NCBI GenBank assembly: GCA_003543115.1
Contig: DPJH01000055.1
Coordinates: 666 to 13,081 of the forward strand
Reading direction: 5' to 3'
Source: Candidatus Moraniibacteriota bacterium
Lineage (GTDB): Bacteria; Patescibacteriota; Minisyncoccia; Moranbacterales; UBA2206
Length of the DNA stretch: 12,416 nt
The notes below the pieces were generated by a model. It searched no databases, had not been told where the DNA came from, and saw nothing but the letters and a program-made list of their open reading frames with translations. The position numbers and the translations under genes are program-made. Below are positions 5,380 to 12,350 of the stretch, in pieces (positions within the stretch are counted from its first letter, which is position 1; each line of letters begins with the position of its first letter).

Positions 5380-6048
5380 ATGGAAAAAGCAACATTAGAA
5401 GCGAAAGCGAGAGTTGAGCGAGGAAGAAAGGTCAATAAAGGAAGAAAAGAAGGCATGGTTCCTGCAGTAGTGTATGGAAACAAAATTGATTCTGTCAGCC
5501 TTTGGGTCAAAGAAATCGATATGAAAAGATTGGTTAAAAAATATGGAGAAAGTGTTATTGTTGAAATGAATCTTGATGATAAGGAAAAAAGAAATGTTCT
5601 TATTCAAGATATCCAAAAAGGCCCTGTTAGGGGTCAGTATGTCCATGTGGATTTTTTCCAAGTTAGGATGGACGAAAAAATTGAAAATGAGGTAGAGTTG
5701 GTTTTTGTTGGAGAATCAAAAGCAGTTAAAGAATTGGGTGGAATTTTAGTTAAGAATATCGATAAGCTTACAGTTAAATGTCTGCCAGCCGATCTTCCAT
5801 CTCATATTGACGTAGACATATCTATGATTAATGATTTTGAAACTCATATCACTGTCAAAGATATAAAAATTTCAAGAAATATTGAACTTGGTATTGATCC
5901 CGAAACTGTGATTGCCTTGGTTGCTCCACAGAGAAGCGAGGAAGAATTGGCTCAGCTAGAGGAAAAAGTTGAAGCTGATGTAACAAAGATCGAGGGTGTA
6001 GTAAAAGAAGAGCCGGCTAGCGAAGGAGAAGATAAAAACAAGAAATAG
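5380..6048 (+). CDS. rplY: Large ribosomal subunit protein bL25 (CTC/TL5 type)
   Basis: 222 residues, the length of the two-domain CTC form rather than the ~95-residue E. coli form. The N-terminal domain (about 1-92) has the bL25 signature: KGRKEGMVPAVVYG near 19-32, then VLIQDIQKGPVRGQYVHVDF near 74-93. In known ribosomes this domain binds 5S rRNA loop E. The C-terminal beta domain (about 94-188) contains LVFVGESKAVKELGGILV and LPSHIDVDIS, typical of TL5/CTC. An acidic, lysine-bearing tail follows (about 189-222, rich in Glu). It starts just after the heptamer hairpin and is closed by a clear terminator at 6071-6098. It lies about 2.5 kb downstream of the 5S gene whose RNA it should bind, which may be coincidence. 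Confidence 0.95.
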   Translation: MEKATLEAKARVERGRKVNKGRKEGMVPAVVYGNKIDSVSLWVKEIDMKRLVKKYGESVIVEMNLDDKEKRNVLIQDIQKGPVRGQYVHVDFFQVRMDEKIENEVELVFVGESKAVKELGGILVKNIDKLTVKCLPADLPSHIDVDISMINDFETHITVKDIKISRNIELGIDPETVIALVAPQRSEEELAQLEEKVEADVTKIEGVVKEEPASEGEDKNKK

Positions 6049-6063
6049 CAACTTCATCATAAT

Positions 6064-6099
6064 AAAAAAACCATCCCTAATATTCAGGATGGTTTTTTA
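6064..6099. terminator. Intrinsic terminator after rplY
   Basis: CCATCC (6071-6076) pairs with GGATGG (6087-6092) around a 10-nt loop. An A-run precedes and six T residues follow (6093-6098), extending the stem by A-T pairs and allowing termination in both directions. Its T-run lies where the -35 of the next gene would be. Confidence 0.85.
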
Positions 6100-6113
6100 T
6101 TATGAAAAAATAG

Positions 6114-6128
6114 TGGTATAATGATTTC
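6114..6128 (+). promoter_or_regulatory. Extended -10 of a leaderless promoter before 6129
   Basis: TGGTATAAT carries a consensus -10 (6117-6122) with the TGn extension. Only six bases separate it from the ATG at 6129, so the predicted start of transcription is the start codon itself. The -35 region overlaps the preceding terminator's T-run and is not consensus, as is usual for extended -10 promoters. Confidence 0.75.
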
Positions 6129-7373
6129 ATGGGGAAAAATAAGAAAAAAATAAAACAAGCGGTAACTATAATTCTGATAGCCTTTTTTGCTGTCTGGAAT
6201 TTTTCTGATGGGTTTGTCGTTTTTGCCTCTGATGATGTGGAAAAAACTAAGGATGCGCTTGAATCCGTGGAAAAAAAAATGAAAAGAGAGCAGGCGGAGC
6301 TGAATGCCAGCCAATCTGTTTATTCAAAAGTCACAGCTCAAGTCGGAGCAACGAAGAGCCTATTAAATCAAACAGCAACTGAAATATCGAGGAAAGAGGC
6401 AGAAATAAAAAATCTTAATGATCAGATTTCTTTATATAAAAAAGTATTAACTACATATCTGCAAGAGATGTATTTTGGAAGCGGTGATGATTTGATCAAA
6501 TTGGCATTATCTAACGGGGCTGTGAATGACATCTTTGGAATGGAAGATCAGAATTTGAATATAAAGGAAAAGATACTGGCTCTTATGGAGGAGATAAATT
6601 CTTCTCAGGATAAGCTGAGCGAAGTCAAGGAGGATTTGTCTGAAAAAAAACAGGAACATGAAAAGATTTTACAGCAGAAAAAGCTTGAACAGGGTGAGAT
6701 AGCCAGCGATATACAGGAGACCCAAGCTACCATAGCAGAGCTTCAAAAAAAGTTCAATGAATTGCAAGGTGAATTGAATGCGCTATTAGGAACGAATTAT
6801 AATGCAAAGGACATTAAGGATGCGGTCAGTTATGCAAGCAAAAAGACTGGAGTTTCGCAAGGAGTTTTGTATGGATTTCTCAAGCAAGAGACGAACTTGG
6901 GAAAAAACACAGGACAGTGTACTTATGCCGATGTAAAAAAGGTATCTATTGCCGGATATAAGAAATATGGCAAAAAATATCAAGCATCAATAGATAGGCT
7001 GTATCATAGAGAAAAACTTTTTAATAGTATTATTGATGATCTGGGATATAAAAGCAAGAAAGTGTCTTGTACAATTCCTTTTTCAAGCGCCGGACCAAAC
7101 CAGGGAGGAGCGATGGGGGTGGCACAATTTATGTCTGATACATGGCTTGCCTATGAATCTAGGATTAGCGCTAACACTGGGCATAAAAAGCCAGATCCAT
7201 GGAACATTACGGATGGTGTTATGGGATTAGCAATCAAAGTGGCTAATGCCGGCGGCACATCTGATAGCGCATCCGCAATCAGAAAAGCGACAATCAATTA
7301 TTATGGAGCATTCAGCCAAGGTTATTATAACACCGTTATTTATTGGTCAAAAAACTATAAAAAGCTTATTTAG
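6129..7373 (+). CDS. Secreted coiled-coil lytic transglycosylase (SLT/MltB-like)
   Basis: 414 residues. A basic start (MGKNKKKIKQ) and hydrophobic core (about 11-33) form a signal peptide ending near VFA-S (33-34). Residues ~35-222 are charged heptad-like coiled coil resembling the N-terminal part of CwlO/EnvC/PcsB hydrolases. The C-terminal ~190 residues resemble the lysozyme-like fold of lytic transglycosylases: LKQETNLGKNTG with probable catalytic E254, then GAMGVAQFMSDTW, DPWNITDGVMGLAIKVANAGG and NYYGAFSQGYY. The family cleaves the MurNAc-GlcNAc bond of peptidoglycan without water. The coiled coil may control activation, as FtsEX-linked coiled coils do for other hydrolases (an inference). 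It has its own leaderless promoter and a terminator behind it, so it looks monocistronic. The match to MltB (GH103) versus Slt (GH23) is unresolved. Confidence 0.85.
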   Translation: MGKNKKKIKQAVTIILIAFFAVWNFSDGFVVFASDDVEKTKDALESVEKKMKREQAELNASQSVYSKVTAQVGATKSLLNQTATEISRKEAEIKNLNDQISLYKKVLTTYLQEMYFGSGDDLIKLALSNGAVNDIFGMEDQNLNIKEKILALMEEINSSQDKLSEVKEDLSEKKQEHEKILQQKKLEQGEIASDIQETQATIAELQKKFNELQGELNALLGTNYNAKDIKDAVSYASKKTGVSQGVLYGFLKQETNLGKNTGQCTYADVKKVSIAGYKKYGKKYQASIDRLYHREKLFNSIIDDLGYKSKKVSCTIPFSSAGPNQGGAMGVAQFMSDTWLAYESRISANTGHKKPDPWNITDGVMGLAIKVANAGGTSDSASAIRKATINYYGAFSQGYYNTVIYWSKNYKKLI

Positions 7374-7419
7374 GCTCATGTAACTTTGTTCTTCCTAAAG
7401 CAATTAAACACCCTTATAT

Positions 7420-7444
7420 AAACAGGATGAATCCTGTTTTTTTA
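7420..7444 (+). terminator. Intrinsic terminator after the lytic transglycosylase
   Basis: AACAGGA (7421-7427) pairs with TCCTGTT (7432-7438) around a TGAA loop, followed by T residues to 7443. It separates this gene from the murA promoter immediately downstream. Confidence 0.85.
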
Positions 7445-7456
7445 GTATTAAAAAGC

Positions 7457-7485
7457 TTGAAAAAATGATGATAATAAGATATACT
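7457..7485 (+). promoter_or_regulatory. Promoter of the murA-mreB gene run
   Basis: TTGAAA (7457-7462) and TATACT (7480-7485) are separated by exactly 17 bases, the best sigma-70-type match in the window. Transcription would start at about 7492, only 1-2 nt before the ATG of a 20-codon frame (7494) and ~70 nt before murA. Confidence 0.75.
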
Positions 7486-7493
7486 ACTATTAT

Positions 7494-7556
7494 ATGTTTA
7501 ATGAAAATTTTGCCTTAATAAAGGAACAATCTAACAAATTAATGGTGTTAGCTTAA
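7494..7556 (+). CDS. Possible 20-codon leader peptide upstream of murA
   Basis: The frame reads MFNENFALIKEQSNKLMVLA and ends with TAA six bases before the murA ATG. It is in the same reading frame as murA, separated only by the stop and two codons. Its ATG lies 8 bases after the -10 box of the murA promoter, so it would be translated from an essentially leaderless mRNA, while murA itself has no Shine-Dalgarno sequence. Ribosomes ending at the TAA could reinitiate on murA. It may equally be an untranslated leader, so confidence is limited. Confidence 0.35.
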   Translation: MFNENFALIKEQSNKLMVLA

Positions 7557-7562
7557 AATTAT

Positions 7563-8885
7563 ATGAAATATTTCAAGATCAATGGCGGAAAAAAACTTTC
7601 AGGAAAAATAACGGTTAATGGGTCAAAAAATGCCGCTGTAGCTTTGTTTGCGGCAGCGATGATAAATAAAGGAAAAACGACATTGAAAAATGTTCCTCAA
7701 ATCGAAGAAGTTAACCGATGGGTGGAGGTTTTGGAAAGTATAGGAGTGAAAGTGGAGCGCAAAGAAAAAACCATTATTCTTATTCCTCCAGATAAGATTA
7801 AGATAGATGATATCAATAAAGAAGCTGCACAAAGAACCAGAAGCGCTATAATGCTCATAAGCGGACTAATCAGAAGATCAAAAAAATATTTTATTCCTCA
7901 AGCGGGAGGATGCAAATTGGGCGAAAGGACTATCCGGCCGCATCTTTTTGCGATAGAAAAATTTGGCGTTAAAATAAAATCGATAGAAGGCGGATTTGAA
8001 ATTGATACGGAGAATTTCAAGCCAGTCAAAAAAGTTGTTCTTTATGAATCAGGCGATACTGTAACAGAAACAGCTTTGATAGCTGCCGCTCAAAGTCCGG
8101 AAAAAACCATCATAAAAATGGCTACAGCCAATTATATGGTGCAGGATGTCTGTTTCTTTTTGGAAAAGCTGGGAGTTAAGATCAAAGGCATAGGCACCGG
8201 AACATTAGAAGTGACAGGGTTAAAGGAGATGAATAAGGATGTGACATATGAAATCAGTGAAGATCCGATCGAGGCGATGTTTTTCATTTCTGCGGCTATT
8301 GTCACTAAGAGCAAGTTGATCATTCAAAGATGTCCGATTGAATTTTTAGAACTGGAGCTCTTGAAATTAGAAAAAATGGGACAAAAATATAACATTTTAA
8401 ATGAATATAAATCTAAAAATGGAAAAACTGACTTGGTTGATTTGGAAATCATCCCTTCTAAATTGAAGGCTCTCAAGGATAAGCTGCATGGATTGCCGTT
8501 TCCGGGAATCAACATAGATAATTTGCCTTTCTTTGCTCCAATCGTTTCTATAGCTGAGGGGCGAACATTGATTCATGATTGGTCTTATGAAAATAGGGTA
8601 ATCTATTTTGTTGACATGAACAGATTAGGGGCCAGGATATCGTTGCTTGATCCTCATCGAGCTTATGTAGAGGGTCCGGTGAGTTTCAAGGCTGCTGAAA
8701 TGATGAGTCCGCCAGCTCTTCGGCCGGCCGCCATAATTCTCGTGGCTATGCTGGCAGCGCCTGGAATGTCGATACTGCGCGATGTCTATTCCATCAATCG
8801 AGGCTATGAAAACTTGGAAGAGAGATTGAAAAGCGTGGGAGCAGATATTGAGCTTATGGATGATGAAAGCAATATAAAACTGTAA
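7563..8885 (+). CDS. murA: UDP-N-acetylglucosamine 1-carboxyvinyltransferase
   Basis: 440 residues, near the usual 417-440. MurA transfers enolpyruvate from PEP to UDP-GlcNAc, the first committed step of peptidoglycan synthesis, in the cytoplasm. Key residues of the family are in place: K22 and N23 in NGSKNAA; R in TRSAIMLISG; C117 in GGCKLGER, the cysteine attacked by fosfomycin (C115 in E. coli); R122; D319 in FPGINIDN (D305 in E. coli); R413 in SINRGYE (R397). The E. coli DLR motif (369-371) is ALR here (A385-R387), an odd substitution at a normally conserved acid. The stretch at about 275-305 is longer than in E. coli. MKYFKINGG matches the family N-terminus, so the start is firm. It is followed after 10 bases by the Nudix gene. 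Confidence 0.95.
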   Translation: MKYFKINGGKKLSGKITVNGSKNAAVALFAAAMINKGKTTLKNVPQIEEVNRWVEVLESIGVKVERKEKTIILIPPDKIKIDDINKEAAQRTRSAIMLISGLIRRSKKYFIPQAGGCKLGERTIRPHLFAIEKFGVKIKSIEGGFEIDTENFKPVKKVVLYESGDTVTETALIAAAQSPEKTIIKMATANYMVQDVCFFLEKLGVKIKGIGTGTLEVTGLKEMNKDVTYEISEDPIEAMFFISAAIVTKSKLIIQRCPIEFLELELLKLEKMGQKYNILNEYKSKNGKTDLVDLEIIPSKLKALKDKLHGLPFPGINIDNLPFFAPIVSIAEGRTLIHDWSYENRVIYFVDMNRLGARISLLDPHRAYVEGPVSFKAAEMMSPPALRPAAIILVAMLAAPGMSILRDVYSINRGYENLEERLKSVGADIELMDDESNIKL

Positions 8886-8895
8886 ATAAAACCTT

Positions 8896-9345
8896 ATGAA
8901 CAGCAAACTAATACCGGGAAAAGATTATGTGGGAGTGGGCGGAGGAGCTTTGATTTTCAATAAGAAAAAAGAAATTCTTCTTTTAAAACGCGCTGGTAAA
9001 GCAAGGAATAATATTGGATGGTGGGCGAAGCCTGGAGGAAAGGTCCGATTTAATGAAGCAGTTTTAAGGATGATCAGGAGAGAAATCAAAGAAGAAACCA
9101 ATATTGAGATTGATGTATGGGGACTTCTTCCGCACACTGATCACATTATAAAAAAAGAAGAGCATCATTGGGTAGCTATGAATTTCATTGCAGATTATAA
9201 AAAAGGAGAGCTAAAAATCATGGAGCCGCATAAATGTGAAAAATTAGGCTGGTTTGCTCTGGATAAGCTGCCGAAAAAAATAGAGCAAACAACCAGAGAG
9301 GCGATAAAAAATTATTTAGCTGGAAAATACATCAAGTTAAAATAA
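8896..9345 (+). CDS. Nudix hydrolase (MutT-like)
   Basis: 149 residues. The Nudix box is nearly complete: G-KVRFN-E-AVLRMIR-REIKEETNI follows the GX5EX7REUXEEXGU pattern, with Asn in place of the last Gly. It is preceded by GWWAKPGG, as in MutT-like proteins. The catalytic glutamates of REIKEE would hold Mg2+ and hydrolyse a nucleoside diphosphate linked to another moiety. A C-terminal helix (TTREAIKNYLAG) ends the domain. Substrate cannot be read from sequence; oxidised (d)NTPs, NDP-sugars or a mRNA cap are all possible for the family. It lies between murA and a MazG-like gene with 10-nt and 1-nt gaps, so it is cotranscribed, and a nucleotide-pool cleaning role is the simplest reading. No Shine-Dalgarno sequence precedes the ATG. 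Confidence 0.9.
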   Translation: MNSKLIPGKDYVGVGGGALIFNKKKEILLLKRAGKARNNIGWWAKPGGKVRFNEAVLRMIRREIKEETNIEIDVWGLLPHTDHIIKKEEHHWVAMNFIADYKKGELKIMEPHKCEKLGWFALDKLPKKIEQTTREAIKNYLAGKYIKLK

Positions 9346-9346
9346 T

Positions 9347-9670
9347 ATGGAAAAATATTATCAAGCTATTGAAAAATTTCATAAAAAGCATAGGATGAAA
9401 GGCACAAATAATGAAGAGATGGGTTTTCGTTTGAATCTGATGACAGAAGAACTGGGAGAATTGGCCCAGACGGTTACAAAAGGAAAATCCAAGAAAGATT
9501 TTTTGGAAGAAAATGTAGATCTATTCAATCTGATAATCGGAAATCTCATCAGCACTGGCATTACATTGGAGGAATTTGAAAAATCTTTTTGGCAAAAGCA
9601 TGAAAAGATAATGAACAGAAAAAAGAAAGAAATTAACGGTAAGTTCCGAGTATCGGAATTTAGAAAATAA
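9347..9670 (+). CDS. MazG-like nucleoside triphosphate pyrophosphatase
   Basis: 107 residues, all helical, the size of single-domain MazG-like or phosphoribosyl-ATP-pyrophosphatase-like proteins. The metal-binding motifs of the superfamily are visible: EExxE (E34, E35, E38 in MTEELGELAQ) and ExxD (E55, D58 in EENVDLFNLIIGNL). Such enzymes hydrolyse (d)NTPs to NMP and pyrophosphate. HisE is a formal alternative, but no other histidine genes are present. The ATG lies one base after the Nudix stop codon, so translation is probably coupled. A lysine/arginine-rich tail (NRKKKEINGKFRVSEFRK) follows the domain. Confidence 0.85.
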   Translation: MEKYYQAIEKFHKKHRMKGTNNEEMGFRLNLMTEELGELAQTVTKGKSKKDFLEENVDLFNLIIGNLISTGITLEEFEKSFWQKHEKIMNRKKKEINGKFRVSEFRK

Positions 9671-9691
9671 TTTTGTAGAGAAAAAAACAAT

Positions 9692-10699
9692 ATGTTTATT
9701 AGAAAAATCGGAATTGATCTTGGAACAGCCAATATTCTGGTATTTATTCCAGGCAAAGGCGTGGTAGCCAATGAACCAAGCGTGGTGGCTATTTCAGTTT
9801 ATGACAATAAGGTTTTGGCAGTGGGAAATGAGGCCAAGGAAATGCTCGGCAGGACGCCTGACAGCATAAAAGCCAGCCGTCCGATGAAAGATGGAGTAAT
9901 TGCCGATTATAAAATAACGGAAGCCATGCTTAAATATTTTATAAATAAAGTCAGCGGAAAATTCAGATTGGTTCGGCCTGAAATAATGATTTCCATACCG
10001 GCTGGAGTAACCAGCACTGAAAGAAGAGCGGTTATTGATGCGGCTATAAGAGCCGGGGCAAAAGCTGCTTATGTTGTAAAGGAGCCGGTTCTGGCAGCTA
10101 TCGGGGCAGGAATTCCGATAAATTCGGCAGCAGGAAATATGATCATCGATATTGGAGGCGGGACATCGGAAGTAGCCATAATATCTTTAGGTGGTATTGT
10201 AGCTGCTCATAGCGCAAGAGTGGGAGGCAATAAGCTTGATCAGGCCATTGCTGATTATATTAAGAGAAAATACGGCCTGGCTATAGGAGATAGAACGGCT
10301 GAAGATATTAAAATTCAAATCGGGTCGGCTTTGCCGCTTGTCAAAGAGGATTATATGGAAGTACGCGGCCGTGATTTGACCGGAGGATTGCCCAAAACCA
10401 TCAAGATTTCCTCTAACGAGGTTACGGAGTCTATTCAAGATGAATTGCGAGAAATCATAAATGCGATCAAGAAGGTTCTTCAGGAAACTCCTCCGGAACT
10501 GGCAGCTGACGTTATGGATAAAGGGATGGTACTTTCCGGGGGAGGTGCTCTTATCCGCAATTTAGATCAGCTGATAACCAAAACAATCGAAGTGCCTTGC
10601 TATGTGGCGGACGAACCTTTGCTTTGTGTGATAAAAGGAATCGGGATTGCTTTAGATAATTTGGAGCTTTACAAAAGAACGATAATGTTGAATAAATAG
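9692..10699 (+). CDS. mreB: Rod-shape-determining actin-like protein MreB
   Basis: 335 residues, normal for MreB. Actin-fold nucleotide motifs are complete: phosphate-1 GIDLGTAN (7-14), EPVLAAIGAG, phosphate-2 IDIGGGTSE (about 152-160) and the adenosine motif SGGGALIRNL (from 282). MreB filaments lie under the membrane and organise the elongasome (RodA, PBP2, MurG and others). It is 21 bases after the MazG-like gene and in the same run as murA, with rodA ~5 kb upstream. MreC and MreD, which often follow mreB, are absent here; a glycosyltransferase follows instead. The leader TAGAGAAAAAAACAAT offers only a weak ribosome-binding site. Confidence 0.96.
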   Translation: MFIRKIGIDLGTANILVFIPGKGVVANEPSVVAISVYDNKVLAVGNEAKEMLGRTPDSIKASRPMKDGVIADYKITEAMLKYFINKVSGKFRLVRPEIMISIPAGVTSTERRAVIDAAIRAGAKAAYVVKEPVLAAIGAGIPINSAAGNMIIDIGGGTSEVAIISLGGIVAAHSARVGGNKLDQAIADYIKRKYGLAIGDRTAEDIKIQIGSALPLVKEDYMEVRGRDLTGGLPKTIKISSNEVTESIQDELREIINAIKKVLQETPPELAADVMDKGMVLSGGGALIRNLDQLITKTIEVPCYVADEPLLCVIKGIGIALDNLELYKRTIMLNK

Positions 10700-10703
10700 G
10701 CTT

Positions 10704-10709
10704 TATAAT
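10704..10709 (+). promoter_or_regulatory. Possible -10 box before the glycosyltransferase
   Basis: TATAAT directly follows mreB, without a convincing -35 at normal spacing and without a TGn extension. If used, it gives a leader of ~47 nt containing a weak hairpin (CCG at 10734-10736 with CGG at 10745-10747). Confidence 0.3.
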
Positions 10710-10762
10710 CAAAGATTTATTTATAAAAATTTCACCGTCTATGGCGGAAAAATTAAAAAATT

Positions 10763-11902
10763 ATGAAGATAGGTCTAGATGGGTCAAGGGCTTTTATAAA
10801 GCAGAGAACGGGTATTGAAGAATATTCTTACAATGTGATAAAAAATTTAACCAATAATCTTCAGGACGATGAAGTTATTCTGTACATTCGTAAAAATCAG
10901 AGAGTGGATTTTTTGTTGCCCAAAAATTGGAAGGTTAAGGTGATAGAATTGCCTAGATTTTGGACGCAAATCGGCCTATCTTGGGAAATGCTTTTTCATC
11001 CAGTGGATGTGTTGTTTGTTCCAGCACATACCGTTCCGCTTATTCATCCGTCCAAGACGATAGTGACTGTTCATGGATTGGAATATGAAATTATGCCGCA
11101 AGCTTATTCTAAATGGGAGTATATGTATATGCGTTTTTCTATTAGGAATTCCTGCCGTTGGGCGACAACGGTCATTAGCGTTTCTCGGAATACCAAACAA
11201 GATCTGATTTCTTTATATAATGTTCCAGATGATAAAATACAAGTGATTTATGAAGGATACGATGATAAGATCAAAAATCAAACCTTGCCTACCGGCCCGC
11301 TTCGACAAGTCGAAGACGAGGCGAGCAGGCAGGTATCAAATATCAAAAATAAGTTTGCAGAGCTGAAGCCATATTTGTTGTTTATCGGAAGGTTAGAGGA
11401 AAGAAAAAACATTGCAGGCATAATAGAGACATTTGAAATATTAAAAGATAAATATAAAATACCCCATAAATTGCTTTTGGCCGGCAAAAGAGGCTATGGA
11501 TATGAGGATATTGAAGAAAAGATGAATTTATCTAAATTTAAGGAAGAAATATGCGAACTTGGATTTGTTCCTGATGAAGACAAAGCGGATTTATTGGCAA
11601 ATGCCGATGTTTTCATGTTCCCAACTTTCTATGAAGGCTTTGGCATTCCCATTCTTGAAGCGCAAAGCATCGGAATTCCTGTGGTCACTTCCAATGTGTC
11701 ATCTATGCCGGAAGTAGCGGGGGATTCGGCTGTTCTGGTTGATCCGAGCGAGCCAAGCTATATTGCAGAAAGAACATACGCCCTGATATCTGATAGCGAC
11801 TTTAGGAATGATATAATAGGAAAAGGATATAAAAATGTCCAGCGGTTCAGCTGGGAAGATTGCGCTAAAAAAATCGCTGATCTTATGAAAGAGAAAGACT
11901 AA
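10763..11902 (+). CDS. Glycosyltransferase family 4 (GT-B fold) protein
   Basis: 379 residues. The N-terminal domain begins MKIGLDGSRAF, with the glycine-rich GIEEYSYNVIKNL acceptor-side motif, then VDVLFVPAHTVPL, VTVHGLEYE and VISVSRNTKQDL. The C-terminal donor domain has LLFIGRLEERKNIAGIIE, LLLAGKRGYG, LGFVPDEDKADLLANADVFM and the EX7E motif (E291 in FYEGFGIPILEA, E299), all typical of GT4 retaining enzymes using NDP-sugars. It probably builds cell-surface glycan. Residues ~173-192 (LPTGPLRQVEDEASRQVSN) lie in the linker between the domains and are encoded by a GC-rich palindrome, apparently an in-frame repeat insertion that leaves the enzyme intact. The sugar and acceptor cannot be told from sequence. 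Confidence 0.92.
   Translation: MKIGLDGSRAFIKQRTGIEEYSYNVIKNLTNNLQDDEVILYIRKNQRVDFLLPKNWKVKVIELPRFWTQIGLSWEMLFHPVDVLFVPAHTVPLIHPSKTIVTVHGLEYEIMPQAYSKWEYMYMRFSIRNSCRWATTVISVSRNTKQDLISLYNVPDDKIQVIYEGYDDKIKNQTLPTGPLRQVEDEASRQVSNIKNKFAELKPYLLFIGRLEERKNIAGIIETFEILKDKYKIPHKLLLAGKRGYGYEDIEEKMNLSKFKEEICELGFVPDEDKADLLANADVFMFPTFYEGFGIPILEAQSIGIPVVTSNVSSMPEVAGDSAVLVDPSEPSYIAERTYALISDSDFRNDIIGKGYKNVQRFSWEDCAKKIADLMKEKD
11286..11331. repeat. Palindromic repeat inserted in frame in the glycosyltransferase gene
   Basis: CTTCGA (11300-11305) pairs with TCGAAG (11310-11315), and the outer TGCCT (11286-11290) pairs with AGGCA (11327-11331). The block is GC-rich in an AT-rich gene and shares the GCCCGC(C)TTCG start and GAGGC end with the spacer repeat at 2691-2720. 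It falls in the interdomain linker of the protein, where an extra ~15-20 residues can be tolerated. Confidence 0.6.
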
Positions 11903-12014
11903 GGGATGCGCATTTTGATTTGCTAGTTTGAGGCTTATTTCTTTTTAAAAAAAGTTTATCTAAAAAAATAAAGATTAATGGCAAATAAAATTTCAGAGTA
12001 TTATTTTTGCTCCG
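11903..12014. other. Intergenic region between convergent genes
   Basis: AT-rich, 112 bases. It contains an A/T-only inverted repeat (CTTTTT/AAAAAG near 11941-11954) and an imperfect one (GCAAATAAAAT with ATTATTTTTGC, about 11980-12010) that could serve as a weak terminator for either gene. No clear GC-stem terminator is seen. Confidence 0.4.
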
Positions 12015-12350
12015 TTAAATTTCTATGAGAATAACGCTCAATATGCCTAACAATATCCCAACTTTATTTATGTTTGACAAATCTTCCTTAAAATACAAGA
12101 CTCCAACTAAGACAACAATAATTAAATTTAGAATGGTTATTATTGAAATTGCTTTTGATAAAAATTCATATTTTAATGAAAATGCCCAAATAACCGTAGC
12201 AACAAAATATACGATAATTCCAAGAACGAATAAAAACTGCTTTTGATCAGTAGCCCATTTCTTTAAAATTATATCTCCTGATGCTTCGAGAATTGCAGCA
12301 AGAATAACTAGAACAAAAAAAGTAATTTTTAAAGTGATTTCAGTCGGCAT
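12015..12350 (-). CDS. Small multidrug resistance (SMR/EmrE)-like four-helix transporter
   Basis: 111 residues with four hydrophobic helices (about 7-29, 38-58, 64-86, 90-110), the size and layout of SMR proteins. The essential membrane glutamate of EmrE (E14) is matched by E22 in AILEASGDIILKKWA. The C-terminal part (SIITILNLIIVVLVGVLYFKEDLSNINKVGILLGILSVILIEI, in pieces) follows the EmrE pattern with the G-x-L-x-F(K)E-x-L loop. The aromatic GIAYAIW segment around EmrE W63 is replaced by KAISIIT, so a different substrate (for example a lipid-linked sugar, guanidinium or polyamine) is possible; ArnE/EamA-like single units are the alternative. SMR proteins act as dimers. It is on the opposite strand to all other genes, converging on the glycosyltransferase, and is probably an independent unit. 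No Shine-Dalgarno sequence is seen before the ATG. Confidence 0.8.
   Translation of the reverse strand: MPTEITLKITFFVLVILAAILEASGDIILKKWATDQKQFLFVLGIIVYFVATVIWAFSLKYEFLSKAISIITILNLIIVVLVGVLYFKEDLSNINKVGILLGILSVILIEI

Noticed and set aside
10729..10758. Terminator after mreB (CCG/CGG hairpin)
   Set aside because: The stem is only 3 GC pairs and no T-run follows; it is more likely a chance leader structure.
12025..12246. 73-codon plus-strand frame
   Set aside because: It lies opposite the SMR-like transporter gene, whose helices and conserved Glu are far better supported.
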